The notes under the pieces were generated by a model. The model made no database searches. It was given only the letters and a program-made list of their open reading frames with translations, and was not told where the DNA came from. Of a stretch of 64,000 nucleotides of DNA, positions 42,041-51,900 are shown piece after piece (the first letter of the stretch is position 1; every line of letters begins with the position of its first letter). The translations under genes and the position numbers were made by a program. Origin of the DNA: Dehalococcoidia bacterium (GTDB lineage Bacteria; Chloroflexota; Dehalococcoidia; Lucifugimonadales; SHYT01); contig SHXZ01000008.1 of assembly GCA_009693045.1 (NCBI GenBank), positions 43,602 to 107,601 on the forward strand, in the 5' to 3' direction.

Positions 42041-43039
42041 GTGCCGCACTCCTACCAGACAGATCCCAAACAACAGCACTACCGGTGTTCCGACACTCGG
42101 CAAAGCCTGTGGATAGCCCTCGCCCTGACCAGTAGCTTCATGCTGGCCGAGGTCGTGGGCGGCCTGACGGCAAACAGTTTAGCCTTGCTGGCGGACACTG
42201 GGCATATGGTCACTGACGCTGTTTTTATCGGCCTGGCGCTCTTGGCAATATGGGTGGCTACTCGGCCCGCATCGGCCAGTCGCACCTTCGGTTTCCAACG
42301 GACAGAGGTTCTTGCTGCTCTCTTGAACGCTATCAGCCTTGTCCTTTTCGCTGTCTGGATTTTCTTTGAGGCGTACAGGCGCCTCCTTCAACCATCCGAA
42401 GTACGAGGTATCCTTACGCTCACCGTGGGAATCGCCGGGCTCCTTGTCAACCTTGGTGTGGCTTGGGTGCTCAAGCGATCGGCTGAGAGAAACCTCAATG
42501 TAGAGGGCGCCTTCCTGCACGTGCTGGGCGACCTGCTCGGCTCCATCGGTGTAGTAGCCGCCGCGATTCTCATTATCGCGTTTGGTTGGTTCATTGCCGA
42601 TCCGATCTTCGGGCTTTTGATCGGCGTCCTGGTTTTGGTGAGCTCTGGACGGCTGCTATGGAAAGTCCTGCATGTGTTAATGGAAGGAACTCCGGCCGGC
42701 TTGGATGTACGGCGCATATGCCAGCGGCTTGAGCAGGTACCAGGAGTCACAGGGGTCCATGACATCCACGCTTGGTCCGTTACAAAAGGTTACGATGTAC
42801 TGAACGCCCACGTCGGAGCCGACCCAACAACTGGAGAAGAGGGTACCCAGTTGCTCCAGCAATTACGGAACGTCGTGGCCAAGGAGTTCGGAATAGCCCA
42901 TGTTACCATCCAACTGGAGCGCCCTTCCCCTGACGGCTGCGTAGAATCGTACCATATCACCCATGACGCGGACCTTGCCGGATATTCCCACGAAGCAAAT
43001 GGAGAGGTGAACGAAGAACAGGAGAACAATGGCCGCTGA
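42041..43039 (+). CDS. Cation diffusion facilitator (CDF) family metal transporter
   Basis: The 332-residue protein starts at GTG 42041. Six membrane segments contain the metal site pairs LLADTGHMVTDAVF (HxxxD in segment 2) and AFLHVLGDLLGSIG (HxxxD in segment 5), a pattern typical of zinc exporters of the CzcD/ZitB type. The cytoplasmic domain has VTGVHDIHAWSVTKG. The gene sits between ccmH and ccmF and overlaps ccmF by 11 bp, yet its base composition looks lower in GC than its neighbours, so it may have been inserted into the operon. A link to cytochrome maturation is not established. Confidence 0.92.
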   Translation: MPHSYQTDPKQQHYRCSDTRQSLWIALALTSSFMLAEVVGGLTANSLALLADTGHMVTDAVFIGLALLAIWVATRPASASRTFGFQRTEVLAALLNAISLVLFAVWIFFEAYRRLLQPSEVRGILTLTVGIAGLLVNLGVAWVLKRSAERNLNVEGAFLHVLGDLLGSIGVVAAAILIIAFGWFIADPIFGLLIGVLVLVSSGRLLWKVLHVLMEGTPAGLDVRRICQRLEQVPGVTGVHDIHAWSVTKGYDVLNAHVGADPTTGEEGTQLLQQLRNVVAKEFGIAHVTIQLERPSPDGCVESYHITHDADLAGYSHEANGEVNEEQENNGR

Positions 43040-45035
43040 CCTGGGGTACCTCGGCCTGCTGCTGGCACTGGCGTTGGGTGTTTACGCCACCTTAGGCGGC
43101 CTCCTCGGCTCGTGGCGACGGATGCCGGGGCTGCTGGTCAGCGCGCAGTACGCGCTCTACGTCACGCCGCTGCCGCTGCTCGTCGCGACGCTCGCGCTGG
43201 TCGCGGCCTTCGTGAAGCATGACTTTTCACTGGCGTACGTGGCGCAACACAGCAACCTCGCCATGGCGCCCATCTACACGTGGGTCGCCTTCTACGCCGG
43301 CAACGAGGGCTCCCTCCTGTACATCGCGCTCGCGTTCTCGGTCATCGCCGCCATCGCGGTGGCGACGGCGCCGAAGCCCGCGCGCACCGCCCTGCCGTAC
43401 ACTTCGGCGGTGCTCATGACCGTCCTGGTCTTCTTCCTCGCCGTCATGGTCACGATGGCGAACCCGTTTGCCGAGATCTCGCCAATCCCGCCCGACGGAC
43501 GCGGCATCAACCCTCTGCTGACCCACGCAGGCATGTTCTTTCACCCGCCGATGCTCATGCTCGGCCTCATCGGCGTGACGGTGCCGTTCGCGTTTGCCGC
43601 GGGGCACCTGGCATCCGGCGCGAAAGCCGACGAATGGGTGGATGCCGGGCGACGCTGGGGGCTGATCGTTTGGGCCATCCTCAGCATCGGCCTTCTTTTG
43701 GGAAGCTGGTGGGCGTACACCATACTTGGCTGGGGCGGGTACTGGGCGTGGGACCCGGTTGAGAACGCTGGGCTGCTGCCCTGGCTACCGCTCACCGCGT
43801 TCGTTCACTCCATCATGGTGCAGAAGCGGCGTGGCATGTTCCGGCTGTGGAACCTGGGGCTGGTCAACATCGCGTTCGGCCTCGCTCTGTACGGCATGTT
43901 CATGAACCGGGGTGGCCCCATCCCCTCCGTGCACTCGTTCGGCCAGTCCACTATGGGTTGGGTGTTCCTGGCGTTCCTCGCAGCCGTGGTGTTGGCCTCG
44001 TTCCTCGCGTTCTTCCTGCGATACGGCGCCATCAAGAGCGCCGTCCCGCTGGACTCGGCCCTCTCCCGCGAGGCCGCGTTCCTCGTCAACAATCTGCTCT
44101 TTCTCGCCATCGCCTTCGTGGTCTTGTGGGGCGTCGTCTTCCCGCTGATCTCCCAGGTCTTCAAGGGCGAGACAGTGACGGTGGCCCGTCCGTTCTACGA
44201 CGTGGTGACCGGGCCCCTGTTCCTGGCTCTGCTCCTGCTCATGGGCATCGGGCCGGTGATTCCGTGGAGACGGTCGTCGCCAAAGCGCTTGTGGGGCGCT
44301 CTTGCCGCGCCTGTGGCCGTGGGCGCGGTTGTGGCAGCGGTCGTGGTGATCGCAGGAGTCCGAAAGCCGCTTCCGGTGCTCGCCTTCAGCTTCGCGGCCG
44401 CCGCCGCGTTCGTCATCCTGCGCGAGTGGTGGAAGGGAACGCGCGCCTATCATCAGCGCGGGGAGCCGTATCACAGGGCATTTGCGTCACTGCTTGCCGC
44501 AAACCGCCCGCGCTACGGCGGCTACGTGACGCACTTGGGAGTGGTCCTGCTCGCTATCTCCGTGGCAGGCTCTTCGTTTTACAGCCAGCAGATGGACGTT
44601 TCCCTTGCGCCCGGTGAAACGGCCACACTGGGGAGCTACACGCTGGCCTACGATGGGTCATCTATTCAGCAAAAATCGGACCGTACCGACTACTCGGCAA
44701 CCTTGCGGGTCTATCGGGGCGAGCGGCTGATCACGATGTTGAAGCCCGGCTACACGTTCTACCCGGACTTCAACACGGCTGCGGCCCACGCAGGCATCCG
44801 GTCAACGCCCGCGGAGGACCTCTACATCATCGCGAGCGAGTTCGGCCAGGATGGAAGAGCGTTGTTCAGAATCCACGTGAACCCGCTGGTGATGTGGATG
44901 TGGACTTCCGGCGTGCTGTTCGTCGCCGGGATGCTCGTATCGCTGTGGCCGCAGGAGGCGCCAGTCCGGGTGGCGTTGCCCGTCAAGAGTGGCGCCCTTG
45001 CAGCTGCGGCCAAGCGCACGACGGGGACGGCGTAG
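43029..45035 (+). CDS. ccmF: Heme lyase subunit CcmF
   Basis: The 668-residue membrane protein starts at ATG 43029. It has about 14 hydrophobic segments, the tryptophan-rich WWD motif GSWWAYTILGWGGYWAWDPV near residue 220, and HAGMFFHPP and HSFGQSTMG for heme-ligating His residues. The C-terminal periplasmic domain contains ISVAGSSFYSQQMD. CcmF ligates heme to apocytochrome c with CcmH. ccmE, the heme chaperone, and ccmABCD are not seen in this window. Confidence 0.95.
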   Translation: MAADLGYLGLLLALALGVYATLGGLLGSWRRMPGLLVSAQYALYVTPLPLLVATLALVAAFVKHDFSLAYVAQHSNLAMAPIYTWVAFYAGNEGSLLYIALAFSVIAAIAVATAPKPARTALPYTSAVLMTVLVFFLAVMVTMANPFAEISPIPPDGRGINPLLTHAGMFFHPPMLMLGLIGVTVPFAFAAGHLASGAKADEWVDAGRRWGLIVWAILSIGLLLGSWWAYTILGWGGYWAWDPVENAGLLPWLPLTAFVHSIMVQKRRGMFRLWNLGLVNIAFGLALYGMFMNRGGPIPSVHSFGQSTMGWVFLAFLAAVVLASFLAFFLRYGAIKSAVPLDSALSREAAFLVNNLLFLAIAFVVLWGVVFPLISQVFKGETVTVARPFYDVVTGPLFLALLLLMGIGPVIPWRRSSPKRLWGALAAPVAVGAVVAAVVVIAGVRKPLPVLAFSFAAAAAFVILREWWKGTRAYHQRGEPYHRAFASLLAANRPRYGGYVTHLGVVLLAISVAGSSFYSQQMDVSLAPGETATLGSYTLAYDGSSIQQKSDRTDYSATLRVYRGERLITMLKPGYTFYPDFNTAAAHAGIRSTPAEDLYIIASEFGQDGRALFRIHVNPLVMWMWTSGVLFVAGMLVSLWPQEAPVRVALPVKSGALAAAAKRTTGTA

Positions 45036-45037
45036 CG

Positions 45038-45490
45038 ATGCTTGCACTGCTCATCGGCGGCGTCATCGCCCTGGTCTGCCTCGCCGTCGTCTGCGCGCCG
45101 TTCCTTTGCAGCCGCAGCTCCGAACGCGAGCAGCCGCTCACCGACGGCGGCGCCGCCGTTCACGCCTGGGCCGTCCAGGAGCTCCGGGCGCTGGAGACCG
45201 AGCGCGCCGTCGGCGACATCAGCGACGGCGAGTTCCTCAAGCGCCGCCAGGAGCTACGGCTCGCAGCCGCGCGCTCCCTGCGCGACCAGGCATCGGCGTC
45301 ACCCGAGCAGGCTGGGATAGATGACGAGGCGCTTGAGACCGAGGTCATGGCGGTCCGCCAGGCCAGATCACACCGTCTTCTGTGCCCGCTGTGCGGAGCA
45401 TCGGTGGCGGCAAGGGCATCGGAGTGCGCGCGATGCGGCGCGAAGCTGTCCCAGCCCGCCAACTCGAACAACACGGCCCCGCATGCTTAA
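45038..45490 (+). CDS. Membrane-anchored zinc-ribbon protein in the ccm operon (CcmI-like N-terminus)
   Basis: The 150-residue protein starts at ATG 45038, three bases after the ccmF stop. One membrane segment (LLIGGVIALVCLAVVCAPFL) is followed by a helical region with ALETERAVGDISDGEFLKRR, like the start of CcmI, and a C-terminal zinc ribbon (CPLCGASVAARASECARCG). The C-terminus overlaps the next start by 8 bp. It may hold apocytochrome or metal during maturation; that role is inferred from position only. Confidence 0.72.
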   Translation: MLALLIGGVIALVCLAVVCAPFLCSRSSEREQPLTDGGAAVHAWAVQELRALETERAVGDISDGEFLKRRQELRLAAARSLRDQASASPEQAGIDDEALETEVMAVRQARSHRLLCPLCGASVAARASECARCGAKLSQPANSNNTAPHA

Positions 45491-46721
45491 AGTCGTCCTC
45501 ACGCTGTTGCTGCTGGCCGTTGGCGCGCTGAGCATTCGGCCCATGGAAAGCGCCGCCGCCCAGCAGACCGCCGACGTGCGCGGGAGCGTGGTCAACGGCA
45601 CCGCAGACGCCAGTGTGCCCGCGGACCTGTCGGTCAGCCTCGTGGCGCAGTCCGGCGATTCGCTCCTGGACCGGCGGGAAACGACGACCGACGCCCAGGG
45701 GCAATTCGTATTCACGGACGTAACCGTTCAGCCAGACGCGGCGTACTTCCTCGGAGTGGAATACCAGGGTGTTACGTACACCGTGCGCGTTGAACCTCAG
45801 CAACCCGACGCCTCCTGGCGGCTGGTGGTCTATGAGACGACGCACGACATGGCGCAGGTCCGTATTGCGGAGGACACCCTCTTTATCCCGAGGACGGACG
45901 AGCAACGCCGCAACCTGCTCGCGCTGGAGATTGTGCGGGTGCAGAACCTTGGCGACCGCACGTTCGTCCCCGACCTGTCGCGACCACAGGACATGGCATT
46001 CCTTCGCTTCTCGCTGCCGCCCAACGCCACCGAGCTGGACGTCCAGTCCACGCTCCGGGGCGGCAACATCGTGCCTGTTGACCGGGGCTTTGCCCTAACA
46101 ACCCCTCTACCGCCGGGGAACCACGATATCCTGTTCAACTATTTGGCGCCGTATTCCGGGAGCACGCTCCGGTATGAACGGACCTTCCCGTTCGGCGCTA
46201 CGAGCTTTGAGATGCTTATGGGCGAAGAGGCGGGCAAGGTGTCAGCCACGGGGCTTCAGGAGAGCACTCCGGTCGTCATTGAACAAAAACGCTATCTCAG
46301 GTTTACGGGCGCGAACCTCTCAGCCGGCGCCCGTGTGGAGATGACCTTTAGCGACCTGCCGCGTCCCTCGCTCGCGCGCAGGATCATCAGCCCGTTCCAG
46401 GGCGGGACCGTCGCCAAGGTCGGCATCCCCATCCTGGCCGCGCTGGTGCTGGCCGGGGTGCTGGTGCTGGCGATTCTTCGGCGGCGTGAGCGAGCAACTC
46501 GCGGCGCGCCGGAGCCTGTTCCCTCGGGCGCAACCGAGGCGCAGTCTCGGGACGATCTGGTCCGGGGCGTGGCGGAGCTGGACGACCGGTTCGCCGGCGG
46601 CGGCCTCTCGCAAGAGGACTATCAGTCCCAACGGGCAGGGCTGATGGAGCGGCTTCGCACCATGCTCGCTCCTCCCGCCGGTACGGGCGATGCGGCGGAC
46701 TCTGGAACGAAAGAGGGGTAG
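45483..46721 (+). CDS. Secreted, membrane-anchored protein with carboxypeptidase-regulatory-like domain
   Basis: The 412-residue protein starts at ATG 45483. A signal peptide (VVLTLLLLAVGALSI, cleavage near SAAAQQ) is followed by a CarboxypepD_reg-like beta-sandwich (VRGSVVNGTADASVPADLS, TTDAQGQFVFTDV) and a second beta-rich region to about residue 295. A membrane segment (VGIPILAALVLAGVLVLAI) and a cytoplasmic helical tail (GVAELDDRFAGGGLSQEDY) end the protein. Similar proteins occur beside ccm genes in other Chloroflexi to my recollection, but the function is unknown. Confidence 0.72.
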   Translation: MLKVVLTLLLLAVGALSIRPMESAAAQQTADVRGSVVNGTADASVPADLSVSLVAQSGDSLLDRRETTTDAQGQFVFTDVTVQPDAAYFLGVEYQGVTYTVRVEPQQPDASWRLVVYETTHDMAQVRIAEDTLFIPRTDEQRRNLLALEIVRVQNLGDRTFVPDLSRPQDMAFLRFSLPPNATELDVQSTLRGGNIVPVDRGFALTTPLPPGNHDILFNYLAPYSGSTLRYERTFPFGATSFEMLMGEEAGKVSATGLQESTPVVIEQKRYLRFTGANLSAGARVEMTFSDLPRPSLARRIISPFQGGTVAKVGIPILAALVLAGVLVLAILRRRERATRGAPEPVPSGATEAQSRDDLVRGVAELDDRFAGGGLSQEDYQSQRAGLMERLRTMLAPPAGTGDAADSGTKEG

Positions 46722-46723
46722 CG

Positions 46724-47278
46724 GTGCAGCGCAGACGCGTGCTCCTCCTCGCACTGGTCCCCATCGTGGCGCTCTTCGCTCTGCTGGCGTTGGCGCTCGT
46801 GCGTTCGGGGGGACAGCCCGCGGGCGTGAGCATCAACTCAGTCTTCGGCGAAGTGGCGCTCAAGCCCGCGCCCGCCAAGCAGTTCACGTTGCCGTTGCTC
46901 TCCGGCGGGGACCTCTCGCTATCGGCGCTTCGCGGAAAAGTGGTGATGGTGGACTTCTGGTCCTCCTGGTGCCCGCCATGCCGACAGGAGGCACCTGCGC
47001 TCGCGGCGACCTACGAGCGCTACCGGTCGCGCGGCGTTGAGTTCGTCGGCGTCGCCATCTGGGACTCAGAGGACGAGGTGCGGAAGTTCCTGGAACGCAG
47101 CCAGATCACCTACCCCAACGGCCTTGACCTCAAGGGCGTGACCGCCATTGATTACGGCGTCAAGGGCATCCCTGAGAAGTTCTTCGTGGACCGGCAGGGC
47201 AACCTGGTGCGCAAGTTCATCGGACCGGTGACCGAGGAGCGGCTGGCAGCGGTGCTGGACGAGATGCTGGCGCGGTAG
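46724..47278 (+). CDS. ccmG: Thiol-disulfide oxidoreductase of the TlpA/ResA/CcmG family
   Basis: The 184-residue protein starts at GTG 46724, two bases after the previous stop. It has an N-terminal membrane anchor (VLLLALVPIVALFALLALALV), then the thioredoxin domain: TLPLLSGGDLSLSALRGK, VDFWSSWCPPCRQEAPAL with the WCPPC active site, and GVKGIPEKFFVDRQG with the cis-Pro. It keeps apocytochrome cysteines reduced for heme ligation. It is the last gene of the ACIII-ccm run. Confidence 0.93.
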   Translation: MQRRRVLLLALVPIVALFALLALALVRSGGQPAGVSINSVFGEVALKPAPAKQFTLPLLSGGDLSLSALRGKVVMVDFWSSWCPPCRQEAPALAATYERYRSRGVEFVGVAIWDSEDEVRKFLERSQITYPNGLDLKGVTAIDYGVKGIPEKFFVDRQGNLVRKFIGPVTEERLAAVLDEMLAR

Positions 47279-47283
47279 GCGAA

Positions 47284-47312
47284 GTAGGGGCGGGTTTGAA
47301 ACCCGCCCCTAC
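47284..47312. repeat. GTAGGGGC-family palindrome, GGGTTT core (second copy)
   Basis: It is identical over 29 bp to 14979-15007, and sits between the converging ccmG and LLM genes, where it may serve as a terminator. Confidence 0.85.
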
Positions 47313-47337
47313 ACGTATCCGACGTTAGACCGCTGGG

Positions 47338-48201
47338 CTACACCGTAATGGCCGGCTTGACCTTCCGCAGCGCCTCAATGTGGTCCTTTGGTGTCTTCAG
47401 CCCCGCGCCCATGGTGTTCACCATCATGTGGGACGCGCCCTCCGCCTTCCAGTCGCGCGTGGTCTTGTTCCAGGCATCTTCGTTGCCACCCTTAAAGTCC
47501 ACGCGCGACTCAATGCCAATGGTCTTGAAGTCGCGCCCACGCTCCGCGGCGATGGCGCGCAGCTTCTCCAACTTCGCCTTGCCGTCCGCGTTCAGACCGA
47601 AGAGGGGGAACCAGCCATCGCCCATGCGGACCACGCGCTCCAGGAGGCGGTCGTCGCTGCCGCCGAACCAGATGGGGATTGGACGCTGCACGGGCAGCGG
47701 ATTGAGTCCCGCCGCCGTCACCTTGTCCCACTTCCCCTCAAACGTGACCACGGGTTTCGCCCACAGCTCGCGCATCAGGCGCACCTGCTCCTCCGACCGC
47801 TTTCCTCGGGTGTGGAAGTCCTCGCCCAGCGCCTCGTACTCCACCGCGTTCCAGCCGGTGCCGATGCCCAGGCGCAGCCTCCCGCCCGACAGCACGTCTA
47901 CCTCCGCCGCCTGCTTGGCAACGAGCGCGGTCTGCCGCTGCGGCAGGATGATGACCGCCGTGACCAGCTCCAAATGCTTGCTCACCGCCGCCGCGTAGCC
48001 GTAGAAGACGAACGGCTCGTGGAAGGCATCGCCCAGCCCATAGCCACGCCATCCGGGCCTCACCGAGGCGTCCGCGCCAAGGACGTGATCGTAAATCACC
48101 AGGTGGTCGTACCCCATGTCCTCCACGGCCTGGACGTAGTCGCGAATGGCGACGGGGTCGTTGCCGAACTCTGTCTGCGGGAAGATCGCGCCGAGCTTCA
48201 T
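47338..48201 (-). CDS. LLM-class F420-dependent oxidoreductase
   Basis: The 287-residue protein starts at ATG 48201. MKLGAIFPQTEFGNDPVAIR, YDHLVIYDHVLGAD, AEVDVLSGGRLRLGIGTGWN and IPIWFGGSDDRLLERVVRMGDGW are typical of F420-dependent luciferase-like monooxygenases and reductases. It is more compact than the LLM protein at 12020-13105 and not closely similar to it. The F420 genes elsewhere in this window make F420 the likely cofactor, though FMN remains possible. The substrate is unknown. Confidence 0.92.
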   Translation of the reverse strand: MKLGAIFPQTEFGNDPVAIRDYVQAVEDMGYDHLVIYDHVLGADASVRPGWRGYGLGDAFHEPFVFYGYAAAVSKHLELVTAVIILPQRQTALVAKQAAEVDVLSGGRLRLGIGTGWNAVEYEALGEDFHTRGKRSEEQVRLMRELWAKPVVTFEGKWDKVTAAGLNPLPVQRPIPIWFGGSDDRLLERVVRMGDGWFPLFGLNADGKAKLEKLRAIAAERGRDFKTIGIESRVDFKGGNEDAWNKTTRDWKAEGASHMMVNTMGAGLKTPKDHIEALRKVKPAITV

Positions 48202-48378
48202 CTGTCTTACCCCCTACGATTCTGACAAGCGACTGCGCGCAACGCTCTGTTGCGACGTTGCCTGATTCTAGTCTGCCGCCGTCAGTTCAACAAGGACGTG
48301 TGCCAAAGCTACAGCCCACGAGTGCCCCCGACATCGGACTTATACTGATCCAGAGGATCGTCTGCACAGGTTGGGCGT

Positions 48379-48738
48379 ATGCAACTGGATTCCCTCAGCG
48401 CGGTCACGCTCGCCGTCCGCGACATGGCGAAGGCGGTGGCTTTTTACCGGGCGCTCGGCCTTGAGCTGTCGTACGGCGGCCCCGATGCGGCGTTCACCAG
48501 TTTTCGCTGCGGGACGTCGTTCATCAACCTGGCCAACGACGCAGAGCACGAAGGACGCTGGTAGGGACGGGCCATCCTGCGCGTTCAAGACGTGGACGCT
48601 TGGTACGAGCGCTGCCTCCGGGAGGGCCTGTCCCCCACGTCTCCACCCCGCGACGCGCCGTGGGGCGAGCGGTACTTTCACCTCAAGGACCCGGACGGGC
48701 ACGAGCTGAGCTTTGCTGAACTGCTGGAGCACAGGTAG
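48379..48738 (+). pseudogene. Glyoxalase/VOC-family protein interrupted by one TAG
   Basis: The frame from ATG 48379 encodes LDSLSAVTLAVRDMAKAVAF (a VOC beta-alpha-beta start) and FTSFRCGTSFINLANDAEHE, reaches TAG at 48562-48564 (codon 62), then continues in frame with GRAILRVQDVDAWYERCLRE and HLKDPDGHELSFAELL to 48738. The expected residue at the stop is the second Trp of RWWGR, so one base (TGG to TAG) explains it. The rest of the domain is intact, so the change is recent or a sequencing error. Confidence 0.85.
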
Positions 48739-48802
48739 CAAAGTGCCCGGACGAACTCACAGGCCGCTCGTTGTTATCCGCGCCTAGCTGAGCCTGGAAC
48801 CT

Positions 48803-48832
48803 CGTAGGGGCGAGGCATGCCTCGCCCCTACG
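48803..48832. repeat. Perfect 30-bp palindrome, GTAGGGGC family, GAGGCA core
   Basis: The arms CGTAGGGGCGAGGCA and TGCCTCGCCCCTACG are fully complementary with no loop. It lies between the glyoxalase remnant and the ABC exporter operon. Confidence 0.85.
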
Positions 48833-48930
48833 TTAACACGGGTGCCGTTTTGCGAAACACAAGACCGGTCTCAACGTGACAGCCGGCGTGCGCCGAGCTC
48901 CTGAATTGACTTGCGTCGCTCCCAGGCCCG

Positions 48931-51900
48931 TTGCACAATAGCAACATTCTCAGGCGGGCGGGCGGATTGAAGGCACAAATCGGCTTTCTGGTGTGGCTCA
49001 CCCGGCGGCGCGTCAGGGCCTCCTGGCGGTTGCTGCTGGTGCCGTTCGCCGCCGTCCTCCTCGGAACGACCATCATCTCGGCCACGGTGCTGTACACCGA
49101 CACCTTCGCCGAGCGGGGCCTGCAGCACGCCCTCCGCTCCTCACCACAGGACACCCTCAACGCCCAGCTCATCATATCGGAACGCCCGCTCGGCGAGCGC
49201 GAGTACAGGAAGCTCCAGGTCTCGGTCGAGCGCGCCGTCAACAGTCGCTTGTCGCCGTTCTTGTTGGACCAGGCCCGTTACGGCAGGACTGACACCTTCC
49301 AGATCGTGGAGACGGCTCTCAACCGCCCAGGTCTCCAGGGTTACACGTTCTTCCTGACCGAGTTTGAGGAGCATTCCGCGCTGGTGGAGGGGCGATGGCC
49401 GCGCGCCGCCGCGACGGGGCAGCAGAGCGACGCCAAGCTGCCAATGGAGATCGCCATAGGTCAGGACCTGGCCCGCCGCATGCGCTGGAGCCTGGGCCTT
49501 GAGCTGGCTATTTGGCCCAGCGGCATTGACCGTTCGGAGGCCGTGTTTCTTCACGTGGTCGGCATCGTCGCGCCCAAAAACCCCACCGACGTGTTCTGGC
49601 TGGGCAGCCTGGACCTGTTCAAGCTCATTGAGTCCGACACCGGCAACTTTGTGCCGCTGTACCTCAGTGAAACGGACTTCTTCGGCGGCATGGGCGCTCG
49701 GTTCCCCGTGATGCCGGGCGACTTCTGGTGGCGGCTGTACCTTGACTCGCAGGGACTTACCTCTGGCCAGGTGAAACCGGTCACAGACGGCCTGCAGGGG
49801 TTGGAGACGGACATCAACAAGCTGTTTCCACGCTCGCTGCTTTCGACCTCGCTGGACACCCGGCTCCAAGAGTACCAGCGGCGCCTTGGGCTGGCCAAGG
49901 TGCCAATTTACTTGTTTTCCACGATGATCGTGGCGGTCCTTCTGTATTACTTGTGGGTGGTGAGCAGCCTGCTCGCGCGCTCGCGCGGGCCGGAGCTGGC
50001 GCTCCTGCGGAGCCGGGGCGCAAGCCTTGCGCAGACGGTGCTCGTCATGGGCGGCGCCGAGGGACTGATGCTGGTGCTGCCGGCGGTGGTCATCGGGCCC
50101 GTCCTAGCATTCCTGCTGGTGTGCTTTCCGCTGAACGACTCGCTCTTCACGGGCCAGGGACCGGAGGTGATGCCAGGGTTTTCCGCCGGAGCGTTCGGGC
50201 TGAGCGCGCTGGTCGGACTGCTCGCGATTGTGGTGCTCAGCCTATCCAGCCTCGTTGCGGCGCGTGGGGACGTGATGGGCGCGGTGCGGCAGCGGTCGCG
50301 CCCGTCCTCAACGCTGGCGCTGCACCGCTCGTACGTTGACGTGTTTCTGCTGCTCGTGCTCGGGGTCGTTTGGTGGCAGCTCCGCGACCGCGGCGGCTTC
50401 ATCACCTCGCGCCTGCTCGGCGAGGGCGTCAACGTCTCGCCATTCACGCTGATCGGGCCCGCCGTTGGGCTTCTGGCTGCGGCCTTGCTGATGCTGCGCC
50501 TGTTCCCGCTCGCGATGCGCATCCTGGCGCGCGCCGCCGAGCGCCTAGGCACGCCGTGGCTCCTCCACGGGCTGCGCCGCGTCGCCCGCGACGCCAACCT
50601 CTACGGCGCGCTCTGCCTGCTGCTCACACTAGCCATCGCCCTCGGCGTGTTTGGCGCGGTGTTCTCCGCCACGCTCCAGGACGCGCGGACGTCGCAGGCG
50701 TTGTACAAAGTCGGCGGCGACGTGGTGGTGCAGGTCCCCTTCGCGCTTTCAGCAGAGCAGGTGACCGGCAACAAGTCCGGTATCGCCGATGTCCCCGGCG
50801 TGGAGGTCGCGACGCTCGTCCGAAGGGCGCAAGGCTCGCTGGCCAAGGGAGGGCAGTCCATGCCCGTCGCGATGCTGGCGGTGCAACCCGCAACCTTCGC
50901 GGAGACGGCGTGGTACCGGCGCGATTTCTCGCCTCGGAGCCTGGAGAGCCTGCTTGGGCCGCTCAGCCTGCCGGGCCTGCAACAGGCAGGCGTGCCGCTG
51001 CCTGAAGGCTCGCGCAGCGTGACGGTCCACGCCAGGCCAAACAAGGCTTATGCCGGCCTCAACCTGTGGGCCCACGTGGCGGACGCCAACGGCGTTACCC
51101 GCAGCCTCTTTGTGGGCGAGCTGGCGACGGCGGACTGGCGTTTTCTGGGCGCGGAGTTGCCCAATGACCAGAACCTCGCTCCGCCGTTCCGGGTGATGGG
51201 GTTCTTCATGACCACGGGTCTGCGCGGCAACATTGGCTCGGGCGAGCTGCTGCTGGACGACCTGGGTGTGGTCACCCCCGCCGGCAGGACGCAGGTGGTT
51301 GAGAACTTTGACCGGCCCTTCCAGTGGACCACCTTCCCACACCGTGGGGCCTCGGAAGATACGGCCAAACAGGTCGGGCCGTCGCAGGCACGGAGTGGCG
51401 GCGCGCTGGCGTTCACATGGACGTCGCCGATCGGCCAGGACGCCAGGGGCATCTTCCAGTCCGTTGTGCCGACCCCGCTGCCGGTCATCGCCGGCCCTCC
51501 CTTCAAGGAAGGCGACGTCCTGCTCGTGGCGGTCAACCGCGTGCTCATACCCGTCCGCGTTGAGGGCGCCGCGTCGTTCTTCCCCACCTTGGATCCCAGA
51601 CGCGGCTCGTTCATCGTGGTGAACCTTGAGCATTATGTCCGCTACGCCAACGGCATGCCCTTCGGCGCCGCCGAGCCAGCCAACGAGCTATGGCTCAGCC
51701 TCCAGCCCGGTGTGGACCGTGACGCCACCGTAGCCGCCGTCAGAAAGGCGCTGCCGCCCTTCGCGTCGCTGTCGGACCGCGAGGCCGAGGCCGAGGTCGC
51801 CGAACAGGACCCGCTCACCGCCGGTGGTTGGCGAAGCCTCGTCCTTCTGGGCCTGCTGGGCCTGGTAGGCGCCACCGTGCTGGGCTTCACCCTGTTCGCC

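Noticed and set aside
48562..48564. TAG in the VOC gene as pyrrolysine
   Set aside because: The expected residue is Trp, no pyl genes are visible and no downstream element is seen; a point mutation is simpler.
7781..48832. CRISPR-like repeats
   Set aside because: The GTAGGGGC palindromes are isolated, tens of kilobases apart and without spacers or cas genes.
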